This document shows positions 35,501 through 45,315 of a stretch of DNA of 64,000 bases, in pieces. Numbering within the stretch: the first letter of the stretch is position 1; the number at the start of each line of letters is the position of its first letter. The stretch is from Phoronis australis (lineage: Eukaryota; Phoronida; Phoronidae). A program made the position numbers and the translations under genes. Location of the stretch: contig NMRA01000064.1 of NCBI GenBank assembly GCA_002633005.1, positions 126,001 to 190,000 on the forward strand, written 5' to 3'. The notes beneath the pieces are model-generated. The model saw only the letters and a list, made by a program, of their open reading frames with translations. It was not told the origin of the DNA and did no database searches.

Positions 35501-38500
35501 TATTGTTACTAAAGTACACGAGAAAAGAACTAAGTTCGTAAGAACTGAATTGCGGTTAATGACAAAAACTACTACTAACAAAAGAAATGCTTAAAGGGAC
35601 ATTACCGTTTTTGCCACAGAAAACGCATTGTGGTATTATTGTTGGATGGGATGGACTTTTTGAAGTTACTAGCTTTTGACCAGCCTAGAGCTTTAAAACA
35701 ATAAAAGCCGTTACGTTTCTGCGATTTTATTACAAATCGCGAATTCCTGCCAGGCATTCGCAAACGTCAAAACTTAAAGGCGAAGGCAACCTTTTTCCAT
35801 GTCATTTTGAGCTAAAATAAGATTGGTTGGTTATCCTAGACATATTTTCCACTTAATTACAGCTTTTCGAAATTTTATAGATTACTCGTCCGCTACTCCG
35901 GAAGTGACGTTTTAGGAGGCAGGCGTTTCCCGCCATTTGGTTTTGCGTTGACTTTACTGTGCGAATCTGTTCTATTCTACTTTTGTTTTGTGCTGTTTTT
36001 CAACAATTGTCGCCACCACTTTCCATCGGCGAGTATTCTGCGGCAAGATAGGTTAGTAGAGAACTCAACTACGTTGGATTTAGGGATTGTTTAGTGTGTT
36101 GTAAGCTGAAAATGGCTGGAGTCGGTGACCCGTATCACAGTGACAGTAAGTGACGGAGACGTTGTTCACAGCAGTGGTGACGAGGAATTTTTTTCACGGA
36201 CATTCAGTGGGTGGGTACATGTTTGAGCCCGAGTATAACGAGGCAGAGTACGCACAGGCACAGACAGCTGTTGAGAGAAACGAGGCGGCAACTGAGGACA
36301 GACGTGGTGACACATCTTGGTGCAAATGCACTGTGTGCGTTGTTATGCCTACCTCAATGGAATGCTTGTGCTGTTCAGAGTTCGACGAGACCAAGACACT
36401 ACTGGCCATGGTTAAGTGGACCTTCGGCATACCACGGACAGAGGAACAACTGTCCCACTTGCCAGAGTGTCCCGCGACATACTCCCACTGGATGGTGACC
36501 TGAGCACCCAAACTTCTTACACCTTGTCGTGTGACTCCCTCGCCACACACCTGGCACCTTCTAAATAGCTCCAACACTTTAGACAAGTCCACAATAAACT
36601 TATCAAAGTTTGGCTCACCGATCTGTTCACTGGACGACGAACTGTCCTCTTCACTGGGTGTCGAACTGAGCCTGTTATCACTCCCACTACTCAATATCGC
36701 TGCAGNNNNNNNNNNNNNNNNNNNNNNNNNNNNNNNNNNNNNNNNNNNNNNNNNNNNNNNNNNNNNNNNNNNNNNNNNNNNNNNNNNNNNNNNNNNNNNN
36801 NNNNNNNNNNNNNNNNNNNNNNNNNNNNNNNNNNNNNNNNNNNNNNNNNNNNNNNNNNNNNNNNNNNNNNNNNNNNNNNNNNNNNNNNNNNNNNNNNNNN
36901 NNNNNNNNNNNNNNNNNNNNNNNNNNNNNNNNNNNNNNNNNNNNNNNNNNNNNNNNNNNNNNNNNNNNNNNNNNNNNNNNNNNNNNNNNNNNNNNNNNNN
37001 NNNNNNNNNNNNNNNNNNNNNNNNNNNNNNNNNNNNNNNNNNNNNNNNNNNNNNNNNCTGTATGAAAAGAAATTGGCGCGAAATGCTTGCCTCCTAAAAC
37101 GTCACTTCCGGAGTAGCGGACGAGTAATTAATAAAATTACGAAAAGCTGTAATTAAGTGGAAAATATGCCTAGGATAACCAACCAACCTTATTTTAGCTC
37201 AAAATGACATGGGAAAAGGTTGCCTTCACCTTTAACAAGTAACGCTTATAATGAACAGTCACTTACACTACAGTGTACGATTTACGACTCGTCAGGGGAG
37301 CGTTTGATCAAGTTTGAGTCCACGGTGGGGCTGATTTTAGAAAACGCTTTCTTCGGCGTTGATGTCACTTTTATGGGATGTAAAAGTTGTTTATGAAAAC
37401 GCGCATGCGCGATGTAAGGGAAGAAGATTTTCAACCCTGTGTAAGTGAAACTGGTTATTGAGAAAAACACATAGGCGTGCCGTAATGGTTTGACATGTTG
37501 CTACCAAAATGTCAATTTGTCAAGCGTACAAACCACTTCCTTCTGTAAAGCTGTGTTAAAAGCAATGTAACCTGTCATAAATTTTACCTAATTATGAAAA
37601 GAGGGGGTTTATTTCCGTTGCCACGAAGACCATACGGGAAATGACTAATCGAAAACGATTCAAGGAGTTATAGAGATGGCCAGACTTTCCAAAAAACAAA
37701 TGGTTCATTTCCAAGTGAGAATTAAAATCGATGCTATCATGGTGAGGAAATGTGAGATTGTGCCTCTAATAGTCAATTTTGAATTTTTAACCATGGCGCT
37801 TTGGGGTTCAAGAACATGACTGTGTTCATCAGATCCTGAATTGTTACCGAATTAGTCGCCGATTTACCGGCAATGAGTACGTCCTGCAATTTTAGGAAAG
37901 GCTAACCCCAACAAACTGTGATGAACCGTTTTCTTGATTCGCCGATATCTTCAATGTTCTTGTTGGTGACGGAAATCAGCTCCAGGAATATTGTGAGATG
38001 GATTTGATAAGCGTTAACTTGAATTTCACCCAATTCAGTTGGTAAAAAACGAAAATCAAACTCTTTAAATAACTAATCAGGCGACAATACACTTGTGGTT
38101 AATGGGTTCACTGTTGGTTACGTCATTCAAACTCTCTCTTTACCGATATCGTCACGCTTATTGGCTATTTCAATATGAATAAAATGACAGCATATTGTGG
38201 TGAATTCCGATATATGTACCTTCCTGGATGGAACTTAATTAATTGACTAATTGGTTAATTAATCAGCCAATGGGTACATGAAAAATTTCATTATTACACT
38301 CTGTTATTTTTCACATTTTTGTAACACTCATGGTTTTTTACAATAAAGAATATTTTTAAACCTGCCAGGTATACAAAATGATAATTATTTATGAGGTAAA
38401 TTTTTTATCTTTTGCTTCTGGTATAATCATACGCCATCGAGAGCTCATGAAGGGCTTTCTAATGATATGACTGTTATGCAATTGGGTTACGGCGGGGTTG

Positions 38501-40139
38501 CGAAAAGTTTTAGTGACAGTAAAGAATTTTTCCCATTGGTCTGGTCTTAAAATATATACATGGTGCATGCTTTTGTTATCGCATTAGATGGTGCTTGGTC
38601 ATGTGGGTACATCTTAAGGAAATTGTAAACGTTTAAATTAATGTAATCCGTCTAAATTAAATTTAGCTTGTTAAATGCATTTATCGTAATTATTTTGACA
38701 CTTGTCTCTTTATTTTGATACCAGTCCTTAGGGTTTATTTTGCATTACTCATCTCTATTTATAGCCGCAAGGGCCTACTTTTGTATTCATACGTTTCTCT
38801 ACGCGACTCCTGATTGGTCGCCCATATTTCCTTTGTTCTGTTCAACGTGGTCTCTCATTCAGCCACCTACCTCGTCGTCTACAAGACCTACATTCGTTCT
38901 CTTCATTTTTCCCCACCCCCCATCCACTTTCTCTTTGCTCATATACATTTCCTGTTAGGTTTTTTCAAGTTTTGTGTTCATGTTCTGTACTTTTCCTTTA
39001 AGCCCTTCAGGCAGTTCTTTTGTTTTGTTCCCTCTTTCCGTACTATTCATTGTACACGCCGGTGGGCGTTTTATCCATGCCCATCTTGCAGAGTCTTAGT
39101 TAGTTTTATCTATTGACGTCATAATAAATGACAATATTCCCAATCCTCCTCTTGTTTTACTTTGCAACATAGCTCGTGGCGTACCCCGGGCAAAATAGAT
39201 TACGATAAATGCTTTACGTTGCGTTTACCAGCTGGCCAGCTGTTGTACCCTCTACCGCCTTCCTGAATCACGGAATCGCAAGCAGATAATCCTCTGTTTG
39301 ACAATTTTTGGGACCATTAGAACGTATAATGTTCCAAAAATATACATAAAACTTGTTCGGAAAACTGTTCGATGATTATTCTTCTGGGACTACTTCGTTT
39401 GTACTAAACGAACATTGCAGCCTAAGCCTTCTATATTCCATAGCAAGAAACTACACCGCAACAAACGAATGCAAACAACTCTCACGAATGCGCGGCGCAA
39501 ACTCAGTTGCGGGAGGTCGAATTTGGCATTCCATTTCTTCAGTTATNGTGTGTGTGTGTGTGTGTGTGTAATCAAATTAGCCTAGTATGTTGTGCACAAC
39601 GTTAACTTTATTTACAGTTGGCTTATTGGACTAGTGTTTTCGAAAAGAAGTTACTCTCAGAAAAGATGAAAAAGCAACGGCAGGCAGTTTCTAAGAAACG
39701 GAAAAGTAAAAAGACGGCTGCAAAAACAACCCCTAAGCCTGTGTCACCGCCGCAACAGCACAGTTTGTACGTCGAACGTTCTCCAACCATGCCCTCTGTC
39801 AGCAAGTCGAAAGAAGACCACGAGGAAAATTCGAATAGGTTTTTTAAACCAATTGAACCGAGAGATTTCGCCGAAAAGCTGTTTCAGTCATTGTATGATT
39901 TTGTGATCCGGAAAGAAGAAATAACAACAAGCTTTGGCTTTTATACAGTGAAGTCACTAACAATTGAAAGGAAAACTGTCCCTGCGATACCTGTTGAACC
40001 GTCGCCTAAAAAATGTGCACAGACTACGTGCTCGACTGAAACAGTATCGGATTCAGTTTTGCGGAACGTTGCCAGCAGCAAGCCTCAAGAATTAAGCACA
40101 AGCTCACTGGGAGAGCCCAAAAGATTGTCAATTCCATAA
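26534..40139 (+). CDS. Eight-exon gene, protein of unknown function (897 residues, assembled by splice phase)
   Basis: Proposed exons: 26534-26957, 28254-28347, 29219-30064, 31224-31411, 33491-33613, 33709-33964, 34871-35111, 39618-40139. The sum is 2694 nt with no internal stop and every junction in phase. The parts best supported as coding are exon 1 ('PWSKVSFDEPDEAMVFETYK'), exon 3 (Ser/Lys-rich, disordered), exon 6 ('CPSCDLHYLLQDEQ', 'DPLYDWLRQGCM'), exon 7 ('LEYRLKKQEKMMESKRIFLL', 'LWYVKYWRNELVRLD') and exon 8 (starts 'LAYWTSVFEKKL', then a long Lys-rich helix). There is no signal peptide or membrane helix. The ends of exons 7 and 8 read through smoothly into one basic helical region. 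I do not recognise the family and assign no function. Exons 2, 4 and 5 are the least certain. A poly(A) signal follows 28 bases after the TAA. Confidence 0.55.
28930..29060. repeat. (ATC/GTC)n microsatellite in an intron
   Basis: This is an imperfect atc/gac trinucleotide run with a palindromic 'gatgacgtcatt' near its end. It is non-coding. Confidence 0.75.
29219..30064 (+). CDS. Exon 3 of the eight-exon unknown gene
   Basis: This is an open frame of 282 codons. It starts after tandem AGs (tagag, 29215-29218) and has a donor AA|GTACGT at 30065. The peptide begins 'MNVRKEAYSKETLKISAIYF' and then becomes Ser/Lys/Thr-rich and disordered. If the first AG is used, the phase changes by two bases and would conflict with exon 2. 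The exon could also start a separate transcript at its own ATG (29220). Confidence 0.6.
30065..31223. other. Intron 3 of the eight-exon gene
   Basis: The intron holds an open frame at 31010-31130 with basic, Ser-rich sequence after an AG. Its phase does not match the flanking exons, so I leave it out as a possible alternative exon only. A GC-rich patch at 30100-30150 resembles a dispersed repeat end. Confidence 0.4.
31650..33110 (+). mobile_element. 5'-truncated LINE, C-terminal reverse-transcriptase region (L1/Tx1-like)
   Basis: The decayed frame reads 'FKFIWNNKVERAKRD' near 31755, then at 31834-32310 'KAIKISRIKRLL', 'ESKWVKLFELETG', 'NPFWNEVLSNWSFF' and 'GGVLFINDLLYENN'. Farther on, after frame breaks, it reads 'RLLHRILVTNSFL' and 'CTFCHSQSETVDHIPFEC'. 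These are characteristic of the C-terminal part of LINE ORF2 proteins with the terminal Cys/His knuckle. The 3' end has a G/T-rich tail and 'ccaataaaaaatagaataaa'. The copy is inactive, has lost its 5' part and carries several frame breaks. It lies in intron 4 of the eight-exon gene. Confidence 0.8.
33187..33255. repeat. Nested palindrome
   Basis: Bases 33219-33240 form a perfect 22-bp palindrome with the centre 'cacgcgtg'. It lies inside outer arms 'gctggttccct' (33188-33198) and 'agggaaccagc' (33244-33254). The structure is probably a foldback element remnant. Confidence 0.7.
33709..33964 (+). CDS. Exon 6 of the eight-exon unknown gene
   Basis: The acceptor is 'ttcttatag'. The frame is open for 85 codons with a CPSC motif followed by an aromatic/acidic helix-like region ('DPLYDWLRQGCM', 'RPETVERVLTSLVRL'). 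The donor used here (AC|GTATTC) is weak but is the one that gives the phase needed by exon 7, rejoining as Thr-Tyr. Downstream alternatives near 33981-33988 exist. Confidence 0.55.
34672..34737. mobile_element. Small hairpin element (copy b)
   Basis: The arms 'gcattttgggagcgagttt' and 'aaactggctctcaaaatgc' enclose about 27 bases. The inner arms match the hairpin at 14246-14341, so both belong to one small repeat family. Confidence 0.55.
34871..35111 (+). CDS. Exon 7 of the eight-exon unknown gene
   Basis: This exon has a strong acceptor (tcatttgcag) and donor (GCG|GTATGT). It encodes 80 residues, Pro-rich and then basic amphipathic helix. Phase 0 at its end matches exon 8, which begins directly with TTG after 'tttacag' at 39617, so the open frame there needs no ATG of its own. 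Confidence 0.65.
36112..36390 (+). pseudogene. Decayed transposon ORF with P2RX7_C-like zinc domain
   Basis: An ATG at 36112 opens a short frame (MAGVGDPYHSDS) that soon shifts. After two frame breaks the sequence reads 'GGYMFEPEYNEAEY' and then 'DTSWCKCTVCVVMPTSMECL' followed by CC. This spacing of Cys residues after an acidic 'FEPEY' block is typical of the P2X7 C-terminal ballast-like domain (P2RX7_C), which is common in invertebrate transposon proteins. Similarity stops near 36390, where the opposite-strand fragment begins. Confidence 0.6.
36386..36694 (-). pseudogene. Transposon-encoded Cys-containing N-terminal domain fragment
   Basis: The minus-strand frame contains an acidic Ser-rich start, then 'LSKVLELFRRCQVCGEG', 'GHSGKWDSC' and 'MPKVHLTMASSVLVSS'. 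This resembles the conserved region of a widespread animal transposon-protein family (CxxC, Gly-His-x-x-x-Trp, then a Met/Ser-rich helix). It ends near 36386, exactly where the plus-strand P2RX7_C-like piece ends. It may extend into the adjacent gap. Confidence 0.5.
36706..37057. other. Assembly gap (352 N)
   Basis: This is unsequenced DNA inside the inverted-repeat transposon relic. Confidence 0.99.
37885..38050. repeat. Diverged dispersed repeat (copy a)
   Basis: The sequence resembles 45150-45315. Shared pieces include 'attttagg..ggctaaccc', 'gacggaaat' and 'gagatggattt'-like ends at matching spacing. Identity is low, so this may be an old interspersed repeat. Confidence 0.35.
39547..39570. 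repeat. (GT)n microsatellite with one N
   Basis: A gt run starts after a single undetermined base at 39547, about 50 bases upstream of the last exon acceptor of the eight-exon gene. Confidence 0.9.
39618..40139 (+). CDS. Last exon of the eight-exon unknown gene
   Basis: The exon encodes 173 residues. There is a Lys/Arg-rich coiled-coil-like start, then a folded-looking patch ('PRDFAEKLFQSLYDFVIRKE', 'TTSFGFYTVKSLTIERK'), then a Ser-rich tail and TAA. The 3' end faces the 3' end of the death-domain gene about 730 bp away. Confidence 0.65.
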   Translation: MAYWTSVFEKKLLSEKMKKQRQAVSKKRKSKKTAAKTTPKPVSPPQQHSLYVERSPTMPSVSKSKEDHEENSNRFFKPIEPRDFAEKLFQSLYDFVIRKEEITTSFGFYTVKSLTIERKTVPAIPVEPSPKKCAQTTCSTETVSDSVLRNVASSKPQELSTSSLGEPKRLSIP

Positions 40140-40167
40140 CATCATTGGTCAAAAGTAATTTCCTCGA

Positions 40168-40173
40168 AATAAA
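40168..40173 (+). terminator. Poly(A) signal AATAAA of the eight-exon gene
   Basis: A canonical AATAAA lies 28 bases after the TAA stop at 40137-40139. Confidence 0.6.
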
Positions 40174-40866
40174 AGCAAATCACATCCAAATTATTACTTT
40201 TTCCATAATACATAACAACATCACAGAACAAAAAGATTGGACATTGCTTCCGAAAATTCAAAACTCTGGCGTTTTCGAGGTTTATTGTACGTAAAATAAA
40301 TATCAAAACCATGAACAAAAGGAAAATTGGCGTTGTTACGGAAACAGCAATGATTGAAGCAGTGTTATCGGTGAAAACGTTATCATAAAATAAAAATTGA
40401 TTTTTATTTGTTATACTAAGAAAAACATTCAGACTGTAGTTTCAAGAGCTCTGTAGTTGTATTGAAAGGATACTAAATTCGGTTTTTGCCCTATTACAGA
40501 TATGAACAACGACCTTCCCATCCAGGTCTCAAAAACAAGCTACTCTGTAAACCTCGTCAAGCGTGGAAGAAATTTGAAAACTTACAAAGTCTGCTAAATA
40601 GACAAGCGTGACCTACGTTTTAGGCCAGTTACACGACAATTGTAGGGAAATACCACCCACCAAGAACCGTGAACCGTGCTATCCATTCTGTGACACGGTG
40701 ATTAGACCAATTTTTAATTGAATTCCGCTTTTATCACTCAAATGAGACACCAATGATGCATTAGCAAGGAACAGAACGATGATTGGTTGAAACCGACAAA
40801 GCAAGGTTTAGTATCCTTTCAGCAAACAGTAACGGAAAGTGACTTTATATGACGGTGTCAAACATT

Positions 40867-42949
40867 TTAAATTCTTCCCAGCGCTCTCAACTGGTCGAAT
40901 TTTTCCACTTCCTTGTAAAAAGGAATTAATTTCTCGTCCATGAAACTTGGATAAGAAATTTGGTCTGCATCGTCATTGTTGTTAGGTGGGCATAATGTAT
41001 TTTCTACTTCTGCCAAAACATCATGGCGCCGGATGTTTTTAAGCGCTAACTTTAGATCATCGAGTTTTGCCCTCGTGTGAAATCGTCGCCATTTTGTCAA
41101 GCATTTGCTTGCTTGTACACTTGGTGCATCCCGCACGTGACTCTTGATGTCATCGATGTCTGATTGGACAGTATTTATACCACGCGTTGGGTGGAATGGT
41201 AGACAGAAATAGAGCGGAACCCAGTCGCCTTCGATGTTCTCAGCGATAACTTTACAAGCCAAGTCAAAATCTGTAGTTACTTCTGGAATGAAAAATAAAA
41301 TAAACATAAACACTTGGAGCCAACTCGCAACGGGATATGTCGCAATGTTTAACAAGAAACTTACAAACAACTAACAGAACATTTTGACAATGCAATATAC
41401 CAAATCCATAGCGTTTAATTGGTTTGTAATCATGTTTCGTTGGGGAGCAGCTGAGCTCGTTCTGATATTGCAAAATAAGCGCTATATTGCAGGCGTCACG
41501 ATGCAGAATGTTACCTGTGATCAAATAGCGTTACTGTACCACGTTTAGTTTTGAAAGCTACGTGCCATTTAACTCACCTTCTTTCTGGCTCTCAGCTCCT
41601 TTGCTGATGGGAGTAAGAGTATTGTAGAAGATTTTTCTCACTGTATCGGGACACGTTTTCAATAAATATATACGCTTTGCCATTTCTAAAGTTTCACAAA
41701 GCGTCGCGTATTCTTCTTCAATCTCCAATTTATGTTCTTCCTTGTCGCCAACAATTTTACGCAGATCAAAACTCTTCTCTTCCAATGCTTCCAAGTGCTT
41801 TCGTTTCCCATTACTCCAATCTAGTCTGAGTTGAATTGTATTGAAACGCTTTTGCTTTTGCGGAAGTTCTTCGGCAATTCTCGCGAGATCGTTCGTCAAC
41901 TCCGTGTATGTCTCGTTCCACGCATCTGGATGGTACACTGCTACGTTTCTTTGGAGCTCTGCCAACCTGAACTCTTTAATGCTACTATCTAACTTCATAT
42001 CGCTTAGTTCTGTTGTCAGAATTTCCTGTTCAATCAATAATTCAATCTCTTTTTCTTGCAAGTTCATTAACTCCTTTTCAACCACCCTACTTTCAATTTC
42101 CAGTTGATGCACCTGGTATTGTATCTGATGAGTTTTAGTTTGTATTTCTCTGATGTAGTCAATCTTCTTCAGTTTATCTCTCTCCATGTCCTTGACGTCG
42201 TTCTTCAGAAATGTCTCGTACAACTCATCACTTTTTAACCACTGATTAATGGCATCAATCGCGTCTCTTATATTCTCGCACACTTCGGGGAAAATTAGGA
42301 GAAACAGCAAGTTCTCGGCTTCTGCCTTTATGGCAATGTCCTTGGAGTTAGCACCAAACATTCCAAGGTGAAGTGCACCGTCCTTAAATAACCCAGGAAG
42401 AAGATTTATCGTTTCTAGTATGTGGCTGATGTTCACAATCCAGTTGCGAATGGACTGAAAATAATCGTTGCAGGTACTAAGGGGCGGTTGAACAGCCGGG
42501 TCATAAAATGGAAGGCAGTATTTTTCAAGAAATTTCAAAATCTGACTAATCTCACTTTTTATGGCATCAAATTTTCCAGGAACATAGTCTAACACCTTTC
42601 CGTAGCTTTTTTTCACCTTGAGCAAGCCAAAGTTTGTTTTATTAAACGCGTCTCTTTCGGATAAACGTTTTGTCACGTTTTCAACGTGAGTCGGCGATAC
42701 TATTTGAGAGATCTGTAATGTTTTCATGGCCGATTGTAGTGTGGACACGTTGTTTTTTACTTCTTTAAGTGAACGCCCCTTTTGTTCGTTTCCATAGTAG
42801 GCCTTCTCCAAACCGCGCAGTTTGCTAATGACATTGTTCACGGAACGAGTGAGTGCCTTGCGGACGAATTCCATGGACTTTGGTGGTGAAGCTGCCTTCT
42901 CCAGTGACGTCGCGTCAGGAAACAATGAAACTCTTGCGAAAAGAGCCAT
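40867..42949 (-). CDS. Coiled-coil and death-domain protein (595 residues)
   Basis: There are two coding exons, 41578-42949 (start ATG at 42949, MALFARV...) and 40867-41282, joined in phase 1 (donor GAAG|GTGAGT, acceptor 'cattccag'). An AG at about 42985 ahead of the first exon suggests a spliced leader. The in-frame TTG upstream of the ATG is not needed. The first ~430 residues are helical: a globular N-terminal half, then a long coiled coil rich in Glu/Leu/Lys (about residues 270-440). The last exon carries a death domain at about residues 463-550. It has the helix-2 Trp ('GDWVPLYFCLPF'), 'QASKCLTKWRRF' and the closing 'LKLALKNIRRHDVLAEVE'. Death domains mediate homotypic assembly in apoptotic and innate-immune signalling. 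No enzymatic domain is seen. The specific family is not recognised. Confidence 0.75.
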
Positions 42950-44341
42950 TTTTGTTTTAAGTTTACCCAAAACTTTCAAACACCTAAAAAAGAAAAGGTA
43001 GCATAATAATCTGCTAAATGTATCAATTTACACAAGTTATTCAATCAACTCCTTTCGGGAGATAAGATTACACCTGAAGATGAATTGTTGTTTGGTTATT
43101 TTAGTAGTATTAAGATTCGTACTACAAGAACATGTTTTATTATAACTGTACTTATTTTCATTGTCAGGATATAGATTTCAGAAATACGCCACCCAATTTA
43201 CACTACTTCTGCCATTGCTAAAACTAACGATATTGTTACGTAATATCTAATTGTTACAGTTGACCTAATACCACTTTTATTACATTGGTGAAATAACATG
43301 ACTTTCAACTGACAGTGTTCTAAATCGATTCTAATTAAGAGACTCTAGCATACTGCAATAATATGAGGCGCGACTACTGTCTGTGTGTCGGAGCTCTCTG
43401 TGCTACTTAGTATCGTTCCGTACACCCGTGTGTAAACAGTGGACGTAGCAAAACTAAGAAGCACCGTGTGCTGGGTTTACACGAATTAACTCAAAGCCTA
43501 ATGCTCGCATTTGAATAAGTGTCTCTGGTGTATAACTTGGGACCAAAATTTTATAACAGATGGTCCTCCCGGTGTTCTCAGCAAGTTAGAAATGACTACA
43601 ATTTTCATTTTTGTGAATCGAAGAATATGAATTTACTTTTCAGTTAAGTAGTAGCCGGGGCCTGCCGGCTTCATCATGAAGTAAATATTCCATGTCAAAG
43701 CACGTCTTGTCCACTCAGAGATTTCAGCAAGCCTATATATAGTGCAGTGATTAAGGGGTAAGGCAGCCGCTTTTTGATGTTACCTTTACTAAAATTACAG
43801 ATCTTTGGTTATCTGTTTACAATTGCCCTGGCGTGTATTTACTATCCATGGAACAACAGAAAGTGAAGTAAACGGTCCAGAAAACGGCTCACATCTTGAT
43901 TCTGCATTCACTGCTTGACTGAGCCAAATGTCCGACTCACGGAGCGTTTCTGTTATTCGTGACTGCTGAATCATTGGACGCTAATGCTGGCTTTTTGTTG
44001 GGCCGTTTACCGCACTTTCTGGTGTTGCATAGCAAGAAAATAAGGTAACACAAAAAGAATGGCCATGCTTGCACGACCAGGCAAAACCCGTTGAGAACTG
44101 TGTAATGCCTTCTGCAATATTGACCCGAATGACACGCGCTCCTAGCGATCCTAGCTGCGAGAACAAATATACAGTTTGGAACAAACAAGCATTTCCATCG
44201 GGAGGCTGTCCTTCGTTTACTGATAATGACCTATCATAGGCAGGTTAGGTTATTGTTGATTCGCAACGTTACACAAATCTGAATGAAACGTTCTTTATTT
44301 TCAGTGCAGGACGCCTGGTCGAAAATGACGTAAATCAATGC

Positions 44342-44396
44342 ATAAAATTTTACGGTTTTAGCCAGTAACTTACTGGCTAAAACCGTAAAATTTTAT
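44342..44396. repeat. Perfect 55-bp palindrome with one-base centre
   Basis: The arms 44342-44368 and 44370-44396 are exact reverse complements (27 bp each) around a single C at 44369. The core reads 'ggttttagccagtaa' on the left arm. No gene overlaps it. Confidence 0.9.
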
Positions 44397-45149
44397 TTTT
44401 GTTGAACAAAGCATGTCGAGTGGCGATTTCATCAGAAATTTAGGGGGTGCTACGATATACATTTCCCTACTCAGTCTCGAAATTTGGTGGAGATCCGTGC
44501 GGGCTGATTTTTTCAGTTTTTCTGTGAGAGCAGCGTCGGCGATCGAATGGAAACGCTCTCTGTCTACGCTGTGGACTAAACGGGAATATTTCGTAAATAA
44601 CAGTCCTCTATTTTGCGTTTTTACTTTTAATTGTTCCTTGCTTCTTTGTTAGAGAGTGAAACAGGAAGCAACGTACAGAGGATTGCATACTTTTCTTTAA
44701 ACCAAAACTTACTTTCATTTGTCTGCCATTATTACATCCCGCTGTCCGGAATGAAGAGTGGGTATATGCAATAACTTAAATATGACTGTTCTAAATGATT
44801 GCTCTGAATAAATAATGGCGTCTTTTATTTCTGACTGATCACACACTGTGTGTTTGCTCACCAGATAACGAAAGGCTGTCATGACTGCACAAGATGTTAA
44901 GCATGTCTAGCGATAACTATAGGTTTTCGATGTTTTTTTCAGTTCGACAAGGTGTGAAGTTATCATCTCAATAACAGCGTTGTAATACGTACACTTCATG
45001 TGGGCAAACATGTCTAAACAGTTACTTTTTGTTACTGCCAGTATGAATTATTCCTGCATCCCAAATTCCAAATTGCATAGAATGCAACAATTAAGGGATA
45101 CTCTTTAAAACATCGCAGTCAATGTGTACATGCGCCATATTGGAATCTT

Positions 45150-45315
45150 GCATTTTAGGGTTGGCTAACCCTAATAAATTCTGAAGCATTTTCCCGAGTC
45201 GATGGTTCCGATGTTCGTGTGGGCTTGAGACGGAAATTTAATCCTGTCACGGTAAGGAATCTCACGAGACCGATTTTATGAAACTAAAAGTGCCAATTTA
45301 TTTCGTCTGTACATT
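45150..45315. repeat. Diverged dispersed repeat (copy b)
   Basis: This is the counterpart of 37885-38050 in the same orientation. Confidence 0.35.

Larger units (their letters stand above)
35774..37235. mobile_element. DNA-transposon relic with ~170-bp terminal inverted repeats
   Basis: The left arm, about 35774-35945, is the reverse complement of the right arm, about 37060-37235, at high identity. Both arms contain 'gtgacgttttaggaggc' and 'actcgtccgctactccgga' in mirrored order. Between them lie two decayed coding fragments in opposite orientation and a 352-N gap. The element sits in intron 7 of the eight-exon gene. No transposase catalytic motif is visible in the sequenced part. Confidence 0.75.

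Noticed and set aside
42977-42979. TTG start for the death-domain gene
   Set aside because: An ATG ten codons downstream (42949) is in frame, and the region before it looks like a spliced leader.
44413-44652. 79-codon frame next to the perfect palindrome
   Set aside because: No similarity and no supporting signals. Its length is within chance for this region.
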